Assembly (NCBI GenBank): GCA_021405325.1
Contig: QWII01000140.1
Span: forward strand, 1 to 30,578
DNA from: Caldilinea sp. CFX5
GTDB lineage: Bacteria; Chloroflexota; Anaerolineae; Caldilineales; Caldilineaceae
Length of the DNA: 30,578 nucleotides
Reading direction: 5' to 3'
Shown here: positions 24,271 through 30,578 of the stretch, in pieces
Layout: every line of letters starts with the position of its first letter
Numbering within the stretch: position 1 is the stretch's first letter
The notes under the pieces: model-generated
What the model was told of the DNA's origin: nothing
The model's database searches: none
Seen by the model: only the letters and a program-made list of their open reading frames with translations
Position numbers and translations under genes: made by a program

Positions 24271-24326
24271 CTCCGGTCGTTGTGCCATCCACCACTTCCA
24301 AGTGGTGGATGGCACAACGACCGGAG
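24271..24326. repeat. Near-perfect 56-bp palindrome with 2-nt loop
   Basis: Arms of 27 bp at 24271-24297 and 24300-24326, separated only by CC. The arm begins CTCCGGTCGTTGTGCCATCC. It lies between the convergent mazF and DEAD-box genes, 33 bases beyond the latter's stop, in a 237-base gap without a gene. It is long enough to extrude as a cruciform; a bidirectional transcription end is also possible. Confidence 0.9.
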
Positions 24327-24358
24327 AAGCTGACTACTACATCAGTTGTCCACGCTGA

Positions 24359-25723
24359 TTATCGGGCTGTTGTTGTGTTTCGTGGTTGCGGACGTCGACG
24401 TATGGTCGCCGCTTGATCGTTGGTTGTGGACGTGCTGTAATCATTAGCGCGGCGCGGCGTACGGCTGCTACTGCCGTTGCCATTCCGTGGCGCAGTCGCA
24501 CTTCTGCCTTGGAACGGCTGCGAACGCCGCTGCGGTTGACTCCTCGGCGCCGGTTGGCTGTTCTGCCCCCGTCCGCGCTGAAGGCGAATCTCCGGCGTAA
24601 AGCCGCTGTAGTCAAAGCCATCCAACCGGCGCTGTTCGATGGGGGTTCCCAGTACTGCTTCAATGTCGCGAATCATCGGCGCGTCGTCGGGCATGGCAAA
24701 GGTGAAGGCTTCGCCGGTGGCATGGGCGCGACCGGTGCGACCAATGCGGTGGGTGTAGGCATCGACCGTATCGGGCATGTCAAAGTTGATCACATGCGAA
24801 ATCTCGGCTACATCAATGCCGCGGGCGGCAATGTCGGTGGCGACGAGAATGTCATACTTGCCCTTGCGAAAGCCCTCCATGGCCGCCATGCGCTGTGGTT
24901 GCGACATGTTGCCCTGCAACGCAATCACCCGATGGCGCTTGTCGGCGAGCGTCAAGGCCAGGTTGCGGGCGCGGCGCTTGGTGCGGGTGAAGATGAGGAC
25001 GCGATCCGTCTGCAGTTTCTCCAACATAGAGAGCAAGAGCCGCGTCTTCAGCCCATCCGTCACCGGGTAGAGGGCGTGGGAAACGGTCTTGGCCGGCGCG
25101 ATCATGCCGATCTGCACGGTTGCCGGGTCGCGCAGGATCTCGTCAGCCAGCGTGCGAATGTCCTCCGGCATGGTGGCCGAGAAGAAGAGATTCTGGCGCT
25201 GGGCCGGCAGCAGGCGGATAATGCGGCGCACATCGGGCAGAAAGCCCATGTCAAACATGCGATCCGCCTCATCCAGCACCAGCACTTCGATCTGCTTGAG
25301 GTCGATAGCGCCTTCGCCGTGCAAATCCAGCAGCCGCCCCGGACAGGCGACGATAATTTCAACGCCATGTTGGAGGGCGCGCACCTGCGGCACTTTGCTC
25401 ACGCCGCCATAGATCGGCAGGCTGCGGATTTTGGTCTTCTGCCCCAGCGTCACAATGGTTTCGTGGATCTGTTCGGCCAGTTCGCGTGTCGGCGCGACAA
25501 TCAAGACGCGCGGGCGGCGTAACTGCCCTTTGATCAGGCGATGTAAGATGGGCAACACAAAGGCGGCGGTTTTGCCGGTGCCGGTCTGCGCCAGGCCGAG
25601 GACATCGCGTCCGGCCATCACTTCAGGAATCGCTTGTTGCTGAATCGGGGTCGGGGTTTCATACCCTGCAAGCTTGACGGCGGTCAGCAGGCGCGCGTCA
25701 AGCTGAAATTGTTCAAAAGTCAC
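24359..25723 (-). CDS. DEAD-box RNA helicase (RhlE-like)
   Basis: 454-residue ATP-dependent RNA helicase. Motifs in order: the Q-motif region ETPTPIQQQAIP (22-33), motif I AQTGTGKT (45-52), motif Ia PTRELAEQ, motif II DEAD (151-154), motif III SAT, motif V ATDIAARGIDV and motif VI HRIGRTGR. The C-terminus (from about 375) is a disordered Arg/Gln/Ser/Pro-rich tail (RGRGQNSQPAPRSQPQRR) that likely binds RNA. The start is GTG at 25723 with AAGGAG seven bases upstream. Such helicases act in ribosome assembly, cold adaptation or RNA decay; the precise role is not shown. Confidence 0.93.
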   Translation of the reverse strand: MTFEQFQLDARLLTAVKLAGYETPTPIQQQAIPEVMAGRDVLGLAQTGTGKTAAFVLPILHRLIKGQLRRPRVLIVAPTRELAEQIHETIVTLGQKTKIRSLPIYGGVSKVPQVRALQHGVEIIVACPGRLLDLHGEGAIDLKQIEVLVLDEADRMFDMGFLPDVRRIIRLLPAQRQNLFFSATMPEDIRTLADEILRDPATVQIGMIAPAKTVSHALYPVTDGLKTRLLLSMLEKLQTDRVLIFTRTKRRARNLALTLADKRHRVIALQGNMSQPQRMAAMEGFRKGKYDILVATDIAARGIDVAEISHVINFDMPDTVDAYTHRIGRTGRAHATGEAFTFAMPDDAPMIRDIEAVLGTPIEQRRLDGFDYSGFTPEIRLQRGRGQNSQPAPRSQPQRRSQPFQGRSATAPRNGNGSSSRTPRRANDYSTSTTNDQAATIRRRPQPRNTTTAR

Positions 25724-25801
25724 TAAGTCACTCCTTGGACTCGCTACGGTGAGCCAAGTCGCACACTTAGCTCGGTCATGTACTGGTTCTGGCTACCAAG
25801 C

Positions 25802-25836
25802 CTGCGCCTAGCCGGTCACGGACCGGCTAGGCGCAG
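25802..25836. repeat. 16-bp inverted repeat sharing a core with 28749-28811
   Basis: Perfect arms at 25802-25817 and 25821-25836 with a 3-nt loop. Its centre GCCGGTCACGGACCGGCTA recurs exactly in the right arm of the palindrome at 28783-28811. It lies in the 280-base divergent gap between the helicase and the next gene. A weaker inverted pair ATAGACCA/TGGTCTAT (25863-25870 and 25907-25914) lies downstream. Confidence 0.8.
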
Positions 25837-26003
25837 AAGATGTGTAGTCATTCATTTGTCGAATAGACCAACCGCAAGGTGATCAGGTACAATAACACCC
25901 AAGCACTGGTCTATCGTTGCTTGTCAGGTCGTCTTTCGACGGCCAAACAACTTATTATACAACTACTTACACCAAAAAGCAAGTATTTAAAAATAAAAAT
26001 TGC

Positions 26004-26903
26004 ATGAACACAGACGATCTCCTCAATTTAGCTGATGATCCGCGGTTTATCCCCAGCATCTACAACTACTGTGACCGCTGGTGCGAACGCTGTCCCTTTA
26101 CGGCGCGCTGCCTCAACTACGCAATGGGCGCTGAAATGGAAGGGCGTGAGGATATTGGCGTGCAGGATACCGAAAACGCCCAATTTTGGGATGGCCTTGG
26201 TCAAGTGTTGGAAAACACGCTCGATCTGTTGCACGCACTTGCCGAACGGGAAGGCGTCCAACCGTTGAGCGATGAAGAGTGGGCGCATCACCAGGCCGAC
26301 GAGGAACGCAAATGGGCGGAGGCCGAAGCCCACCCGGCGGTGGCCCTGGCGGAGATGTACATCCAGACGGTTGATGAATGGTTGGAAAGCGCCGGCCCGC
26401 TTTTTGCCGCCAAAGCCGATGAACTCACCACCTATTTGCGCCTAAATCTTCCCGGCGGCGATCCCGAAGCCAAAGCCGCCGAATTGCGCGATGCGGTGGA
26501 AGTGATTCGCTGGTATCAACTCTTTATTCAGGTCAAACTGATGCGCGCCTTGAGCGGCAAGGAGGACGATGCCGCTGATCCGTTGGATGAATACCCCAAG
26601 GATTCAGATGGCTCGGCCAAGATTGCGCTGATTGCGATGGATCGGTCGCTGGCCGCGTGGACGATTCTCCTCCGCGCCTTTCCACAACGTGAGGTGGAGA
26701 CACTGCGCCTACTGGCCTACCTGGAGCGCATTCGCCGTCTTACAGAGCAGGAATTTCCTCAAGCCCGCGCCTTTGTTCGCCCTGGCTTTGACGGCCCGGC
26801 AGAAGAAACGCCGGCAGAAGAGGAAGATGCGCTTTGGGAAGAGGTCTGGAACGAGGTCTGGGAGACACCAGACGATGACGGCAACCATGCAACAAAGCGT
26901 TGA
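26004..26903 (+). CDS. Conserved protein of unknown function with a Cys4 cluster
   Basis: 299 residues from ATG 26004; the frame is open to 25917 but the upstream peptide is Thr/Tyr-rich and unconvincing. The N-terminus FIPSIYNYCDRWCERCPFTA then RCLNYA holds four cysteines, C23, C27, C30 and C36 (C-x3-C-x2-C-x5-C), likely to bind zinc or an Fe-S cluster. The remainder is acidic and mainly helical (for example AAKADELTTYLRLN, RDAVEVIRWYQLFIQVKLMR) with a Glu-rich C-terminus. I recognise the YNYCDRWCERCPFT signature as conserved in uncharacterised bacterial proteins, but no function is known to me. No ribosome site is obvious. Confidence 0.72.
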   Translation: MNTDDLLNLADDPRFIPSIYNYCDRWCERCPFTARCLNYAMGAEMEGREDIGVQDTENAQFWDGLGQVLENTLDLLHALAEREGVQPLSDEEWAHHQADEERKWAEAEAHPAVALAEMYIQTVDEWLESAGPLFAAKADELTTYLRLNLPGGDPEAKAAELRDAVEVIRWYQLFIQVKLMRALSGKEDDAADPLDEYPKDSDGSAKIALIAMDRSLAAWTILLRAFPQREVETLRLLAYLERIRRLTEQEFPQARAFVRPGFDGPAEETPAEEEDALWEEVWNEVWETPDDDGNHATKR

Positions 26904-26940
26904 AATATCAGGTAAATGTCAGGCTTTGGCACGGTAGTTG

Positions 26941-26949
26941 TGGTAAAAT
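26941..26949 (+). promoter_or_regulatory. Possible extended -10 before the 11-mer repeat protein gene
   Basis: TGGTAAAAT matches an extended -10 (TGn plus TAAAAT). No good -35 is present. It lies 41 bases before ATG 26990. Confidence 0.35.
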
Positions 26950-26989
26950 CGGACTAGTGTACGTGTAAAACGATAATGCGAGGTGATTT

Positions 26990-28699
26990 ATGCGACTGCA
27001 ATGGCGCACTGCCCTGCTTACCTTCCTTTTGGTGAGCTTGTTGACAGTGCAACTTGTCCAGCCGGTTCTCGCTGTACCGATCACTGCACCCACAACAACG
27101 GATTTGACAGCCCAACCGATTGATCCGACGGCTTATGGCGTTCATTGTTCACAGGGGGTTTGCACCCTGCGCATTAAAGACGCGGGGATTGCCGTGCCGG
27201 GTGTGGTGGCGGCCGGCGCATCCTTGCTCTTTACCTTTCTGCAAGACCAGATTCGGGTGCTGCCCGAAGGGGCCGGTCTGAAAATTACCGACGATGTGAC
27301 CATCCAGACGCCAATGGGCAAATTGGCGCTCTTTGACACCGACATGATCGTCCAGTTGGCCGCCGACCAGACCATCGAACGGCTGCGTGGCACAGCGCAA
27401 ATCCCTTGGCCCTCCTTTGGCGGCGCAACCGACGGCGTTGAACGCGCCCTGGCCGTCGCGGACATTGGCCTGGAACCCGGCAAGTATCTCACCCATCTCA
27501 ACCTACCCTTGGCCGCCGACCAGGCTTATTTCTACCTGCGGCTTGGCGCTGGTCTCCAAACCGATGCGACCGGCGCGCCCCAACGCACGGTGTTGCACGC
27601 CATCGACACGCCGGTGACGCGTGGGCAATATTTGACGCTGCTGATTAATCCGCAAAAACTCGATCTCCTGATCGATGGCAATCTCACCATTGCGCTGCTC
27701 GATGACTGGCTGCTGGTCAACCAGTTTCTGACCGACCAGACCGGCCTGCCCTTTGAACTGGCAAGCGAAGCGGTCAACTTTCATGTGTCGGGCTTGTTGA
27801 GTCCTGATCTCGCTGCCTCCTATCTGCAACTGGATGGGTTGTACACACTGGAAAAGCAGTTCATCCGCAACTGGTTTCAGACCGATGCGTCGCCGCTGGC
27901 GGTCACCGGTTCGCTGCGAATCGATCACGAAGGGCTGCTGTTCAACGGCTTGACCCGTTCCAGCGTGCTGCCCGACCGCCTCTTTGACGGCGAGATGTGG
28001 GTTGAAGCCTTTTTGCCCATGAACGGCAGCCTCTGGAACGCTTATATCGCCACGGCCACCCAAGCCGACGCGCCGCTCTGGATGATGGCGCATGAGAACG
28101 AACAGCGCTTCACCGCCGAGGCATTGCGACCGCTGGTCGATAGCACTGTCGCGACTGTTGCCGACACCGTACAACCACTCTTTATCGTGGTCAAAGACAA
28201 TGCTACCGATGCGGTGGTCTATGCCGGGCGCGGCTACCACGCTGTGCAAAATGCCGCCAGCGACAGTTATGCGTGGAGTGTAGAAACGTTGATCGACGGC
28301 GCTACGAGTGCCAGCACGATTACCGCATCGGGCATCGATTCGGTCACAACATTGGCGACCGGTAGTTACAACTGGACGACTGATCTGCTGACCAATGGCG
28401 CGACCGCTACTGCCAACGCCGCCCGTAATGCCTACGCCTGGACGGCAACCCAGGTAACAACTGGCGCGACCACAGCCGCTACCGCCACGACACAAGGCTA
28501 CCGCGCCACCCTTGATTTGGCCGGTGATGCCTACGCCTGGACAGCGAATACAACCACTGCCGGTGCAGCGACCGTCGGCGCCTTAACTGCCGATAGTTAT
28601 ACGGCGCTAGCGTGCGGCGTCACCACCCAGGTTGACCGCATTACCACCTGGCTCTGGCCGTCGGCCCAAGCCGCCACCGAATCATCACCAACCGAATAA
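26990..28699 (+). CDS. Secreted protein with C-terminal 11-residue repeats
   Basis: 569 residues; GAGGTG precedes ATG 26990. Residues 1-29 form a signal peptide (LLTFLLVSLLTVQLVQPVLA). A pair of cysteines follows (HCSQGVC, C53 and C58). The central part (60-400) is beta-rich without a family I recognise. From about 404 to 546 the chain is a run of exact 11-residue units, each opening with a small residue and then Tyr or Ala, for example SYAWSVETLID, GATSASTITAS, SYNWTTDLLTN and AYAWTATQVTT. This period suits an amphipathic helical or surface-lying structure, perhaps contacting a membrane. Function and anchoring are unknown; no LPxTG motif or terminal membrane helix is present. Confidence 0.75.
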   Translation: MRLQWRTALLTFLLVSLLTVQLVQPVLAVPITAPTTTDLTAQPIDPTAYGVHCSQGVCTLRIKDAGIAVPGVVAAGASLLFTFLQDQIRVLPEGAGLKITDDVTIQTPMGKLALFDTDMIVQLAADQTIERLRGTAQIPWPSFGGATDGVERALAVADIGLEPGKYLTHLNLPLAADQAYFYLRLGAGLQTDATGAPQRTVLHAIDTPVTRGQYLTLLINPQKLDLLIDGNLTIALLDDWLLVNQFLTDQTGLPFELASEAVNFHVSGLLSPDLAASYLQLDGLYTLEKQFIRNWFQTDASPLAVTGSLRIDHEGLLFNGLTRSSVLPDRLFDGEMWVEAFLPMNGSLWNAYIATATQADAPLWMMAHENEQRFTAEALRPLVDSTVATVADTVQPLFIVVKDNATDAVVYAGRGYHAVQNAASDSYAWSVETLIDGATSASTITASGIDSVTTLATGSYNWTTDLLTNGATATANAARNAYAWTATQVTTGATTAATATTQGYRATLDLAGDAYAWTANTTTAGAATVGALTADSYTALACGVTTQVDRITTWLWPSAQAATESSPTE

Positions 28700-28716
28700 C
28701 CGGCCACACGAAACCT

Positions 28717-28862
28717 GTCCCGTAGGGACACCTGCGTTGAGGGGTCCACCCGCTCGTAGCCGGTCCGTGACCGGCGTTTGGGACGCCGGTCACGGACCGG
28801 CTACGAGCGGGCTGATGGGTGGCTGGTTATCTTTCCCCTAAACTCAAGCGTCCCTACGGGAC
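28717..28862. repeat. Nested palindromic element before the mutase gene
   Basis: Outer imperfect arms at 28717-28744 and 28835-28862 (GTCCCGTAGGGACACC... and ...AAGCGTCCCTACGGGAC) belong to the same family as 6065-6143. Inside is a perfect 29-bp inverted repeat (28749-28777 and 28783-28811, 5-nt loop) that shares GCCGGTCACGGACCGGCTA with 25802-25836. One repeat appears inserted in, or combined with, another. The 321-base gap 28700-29020 contains this element and the promoter at 28922 but no gene. Confidence 0.85.
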
Positions 28863-28921
28863 GAAAACATCTCGCAGCGTTCTCATTTACGCTAAATTTC
28901 CTCATCTGTTCCTTTCTGTGG

Positions 28922-28952
28922 TTGTCATAACTCTTGCGCTCTCTGCTATACT
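28922..28952 (+). promoter_or_regulatory. Probable promoter of the mutase small subunit gene
   Basis: TTGTCA (28922-28927) and TATACT (28947-28952), each one mismatch from consensus, separated by 19 bp. The long spacer is like that of promoters opened by MerR-type activators, though no clear dyad is seen in it. Confidence 0.4.
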
Positions 28953-29020
28953 TAACGGATAAAAAACAGTGATCGAAACAGCTAGCCAACTATTGTCGAA
29001 TAATGTTGAAAGGAGCAGCA

Positions 29021-29425
29021 ATGGCTGGTGAGAAAATTCGTGTCCTGGTTGCCAAACCTGGTCTGGATGGGCATGATCGCGGGGCGAAAGTGGTGGCGCG
29101 GGCGTTGCGTGATGCGGGCTTTGAGGTGATTTACACCGGCATCCGCCAGACGCCGCAGATGATTGCCGAAGCGGCTTTGCAGGAAGATGTCGATGTGGTC
29201 GGCCTGAGCATCCTTAGCGGCGCGCACATGACGCTCTGTCCCAAAGTCGTCGATCTGCTGCGCGAACAGGGGCAGGATAATGTGCTTGTTGTAGTTGGCG
29301 GCATTATCCCGGAAGAGGATATTCCCCAACTGGAAGCCAAGGGCATTGCCGCCATCTTTGGCCCTGGCGCTTCGACCCAAGACATTGGCAACTTTATCCG
29401 TGACCATGCCCGTCGAGCAGCCTAG
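29021..29425 (+). CDS. Adenosylcobalamin-binding subunit of methylmalonyl-CoA mutase (or related mutase)
   Basis: 134-residue B12-binding domain. The cobalamin motif D-x-H-x2-G appears as DGHDRG with H18 as the expected cobalt ligand; the later SILSGAH and [11 protein letters not shown] match the S-x-L and GG elements. [20 protein letters not shown] is typical of the small subunit or C-terminal domain of methylmalonyl-CoA mutase. AAGGAG lies five bases before ATG 29021. The substrate-binding large subunit is not in the window, so it must be encoded elsewhere; ethylmalonyl- or isobutyryl-type mutases are possible alternatives. The gene is followed without a gap by the chaperone gene. Confidence 0.9.
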   Translation: MAGEKIRVLVAKPGLDGHDRGAKVVARALRDAGFEVIYTGIRQTPQMIAEAALQEDVDVVGLSILSGAHMTLCPKVVDLLREQGQDNVLVVVGGIIPEEDIPQLEAKGIAAIFGPGASTQDIGNFIRDHARRAA

Positions 29426-29441
29426 AAGTGTGGAATCCGGC

Positions 29442-30476
29442 ATGACGGCAACCATCGAAACTTTGATCGAAGGCGTGCGCACCGGCAATCGTCTAGCCCT
29501 GGCGCGGGCAATCAGCCGTGTGGAAAATGAGCAGGCCGACGCCCAGCTTCTGTTGCGCGCCCTCTACCCCCATAGCGGTCAAGCCCACATTATCGGCGTC
29601 ACCGGCGCGCCGGGGACAGGCAAATCGACACTGGTCACAGCCCTGGCGCAAGCCTATCGTAGCGCCAGCTTGACGGTTGGCATTGTCGCCATCGACCCGA
29701 CCAGCCCCTTTACCGGTGGCGCGATCTTAGGCGACCGAGTGCGGATGCGCGCCCTCAGCGGCGATAGCGGCGCCTTTGTCCGCAGCATGGCGACGCGGGG
29801 CAGCCTGGGCGGCTTGAGCAAAACCACCGGCGATGTGGTGACGCTGCTCGACGCCGCCGGCTTCCAACGTATCATTGTCGAAACAGTGGGCGTTGGTCAA
29901 GCCGAGGTGGCGATTGCCAGCACAGCCCACACCACGGTAGTCATTGAAGCGCCGGGGCTAGGGGATGAAGTGCAAGCGATCAAGGCCGGCATTCTGGAAA
30001 TTGCCGACCTTTTGGTGGTGAACAAGGCCGATCGACCAGGGGCGGATCGCACCACCAAAGCGCTGGAAATGATGTTGGAATTAGAAAGCGGCAGCCCTCG
30101 CCAGATCCGGCATCACGGCCAACTCATTGCTGTAGACCAGCCGGTTGCCGCAACGACGACCGCAGAACAGTGGCAGGTTACAGTGTTAAAAACTGTGGCC
30201 ACCAACAACGAAGGTGTCGACGCCCTGCGTGACCGCGTCGAGGCCCATCGTGACTGGCTGCAACGTTCCGGCGAGTGGGCCATACGCGAACAAGTGCGGA
30301 TTGCCCATGCCCTGGAAAACATTCTACGCGCCGAACTCAACCGGCGTATTCTGGCGGCGCTGCCCCAAACAGACATCAACGACTGGGTGCAAGCCATTCA
30401 CAAGCGGGTCGCTGACCCCTATACAGCCGCCCAGAAAATCCTTGCCCCCCTTATGGAACCGGGACAAGCCGGATAA
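29442..30476 (+). CDS. meaB: MeaB/ArgK-family G-protein chaperone of B12 mutase
   Basis: 344-residue GTPase of the MeaB family that protects methylmalonyl-CoA mutase and gates adenosylcobalamin loading. Visible motifs are the P-loop GAPGTGKS (55-62), the switch region DPTSPFTGGAILGDRVRM, ETVGVGQAE (switch II) and the base-specific VNKAD. ATG 29442 fits usual MeaB N-termini (TIETLIEGVRTGNRLALARA); ATG 29406, overlapping the preceding gene by 20 bases, is an alternative. Its position 16 bases after the B12-binding subunit gene fits cotranscription of a mutase component and its chaperone. Confidence 0.94.
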   Translation: MTATIETLIEGVRTGNRLALARAISRVENEQADAQLLLRALYPHSGQAHIIGVTGAPGTGKSTLVTALAQAYRSASLTVGIVAIDPTSPFTGGAILGDRVRMRALSGDSGAFVRSMATRGSLGGLSKTTGDVVTLLDAAGFQRIIVETVGVGQAEVAIASTAHTTVVIEAPGLGDEVQAIKAGILEIADLLVVNKADRPGADRTTKALEMMLELESGSPRQIRHHGQLIAVDQPVAATTTAEQWQVTVLKTVATNNEGVDALRDRVEAHRDWLQRSGEWAIREQVRIAHALENILRAELNRRILAALPQTDINDWVQAIHKRVADPYTAAQKILAPLMEPGQAG

Positions 30477-30483
30477 AAAGTTA

Positions 30484-30544
30484 ACACAGATAGGGAGGAA
30501 CACAGATAGTTTAATCCATCCGTGTGCCTTCCTATCCGTGTATA
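30484..30544. repeat. Imperfect inverted repeat after meaB
   Basis: The left half (ACACAGATAGGGAGGAACAC...) is an imperfect complement of the right half (...CCTTCCTATCCGTGTAT). As elsewhere, words such as ACACAGATAG repeat within the arm. It begins seven bases after the meaB stop and may end the transcript. Confidence 0.65.
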
Positions 30545-30578
30545 CTAATTCTCGTCGCTTGAGCAACAACTCATCCAC

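Noticed and set aside
24386..25522. 378-codon open frame on the plus strand
   Set aside because: It lies wholly antisense to the DEAD-box helicase, which has all motifs; the antisense product has no recognisable domain.
27503..28495. 330-codon open frame on the minus strand
   Set aside because: Antisense to the secreted 11-mer repeat protein, which has a signal peptide and ribosome site.
30324..30578. Minus-strand open frame running off the window end
   Set aside because: Most of it is antisense to meaB and it crosses the hairpin; the last 28 bases could belong to a convergent gene but are too short to tell.
1..30578. tRNA or rRNA genes
   Set aside because: No cloverleaf pattern with the usual T-arm GGTTCRANYCC, and no rRNA-like conserved stretch, was noticed on reading; a covariance search was not possible.

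Overview
The window looks like chromosomal DNA from a Chloroflexota bacterium (Anaerolineae/Caldilineae-like). This placement is inferred from gene style and not proven. The clues are a long SUF operon led by a SufR-type repressor, a very large BTAD-AAA-TPR regulator, a LysM lipoprotein-like protein with a Pro/Thr linker, an orphan adenosylcobalamin-binding mutase subunit next to MeaB, remnants of toxin-antitoxin modules, and abundant hairpin repeats between genes. Base composition is moderately GC-rich. Start sites often have a clear AAGGAG-like ribosome binding site and sometimes use GTG or TTG.

1-9050: an iron-sulfur cluster assembly locus on the plus strand. The order is sufR (repressor), sufC, sufB, sufD, a two-domain rhodanese, sufS, a small antitoxin-like gene followed by a truncated PIN toxin, sufU, a Rieske ferredoxin and a SufT/DUF59 protein. 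SufS with SufU supplies sulfur, SufBCD is the scaffold ATPase, SufT probably helps maturation, and the rhodanese may handle sulfane sulfur. Three evenly spaced AAACWGTTT sites overlap a sigma70-like promoter before sufR, which suggests autoregulation.

9050-17100: mixed housekeeping genes. These are a minus-strand secreted LysM/SH3 protein with a strong promoter, a decayed membrane-protein gene next to a 67-bp MITE with a target duplication, KDPG aldolase, a radical SAM/SPASM protein with a SEC-C tail, a NurA-like nuclease, an AI-2E-type membrane protein and a short-chain dehydrogenase.

17100-24130: accessory region. It holds a dead toxin-antitoxin pair, a lipoprotein with two complete PAP2/haloperoxidase-type domains, a small conserved protein, two related ~148-bp palindromic elements, a giant BTAD-AAA-TPR regulator with a frameshift near its 3' end, and an intact mazEF-type pair transcribed divergently from it.

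24130-30578: a DEAD-box RNA helicase (minus), a protein of unknown function with a C-x3-C-x2-C-x5-C cluster, a secreted protein whose C-terminus is built of exact 11-residue repeats, and the B12-binding mutase subunit with MeaB.

The most unusual property of the window is that almost every intergenic gap contains a long inverted repeat (about 18 in 30.6 kb). They differ in sequence, several are made of short tandem words, and some recur at two loci.
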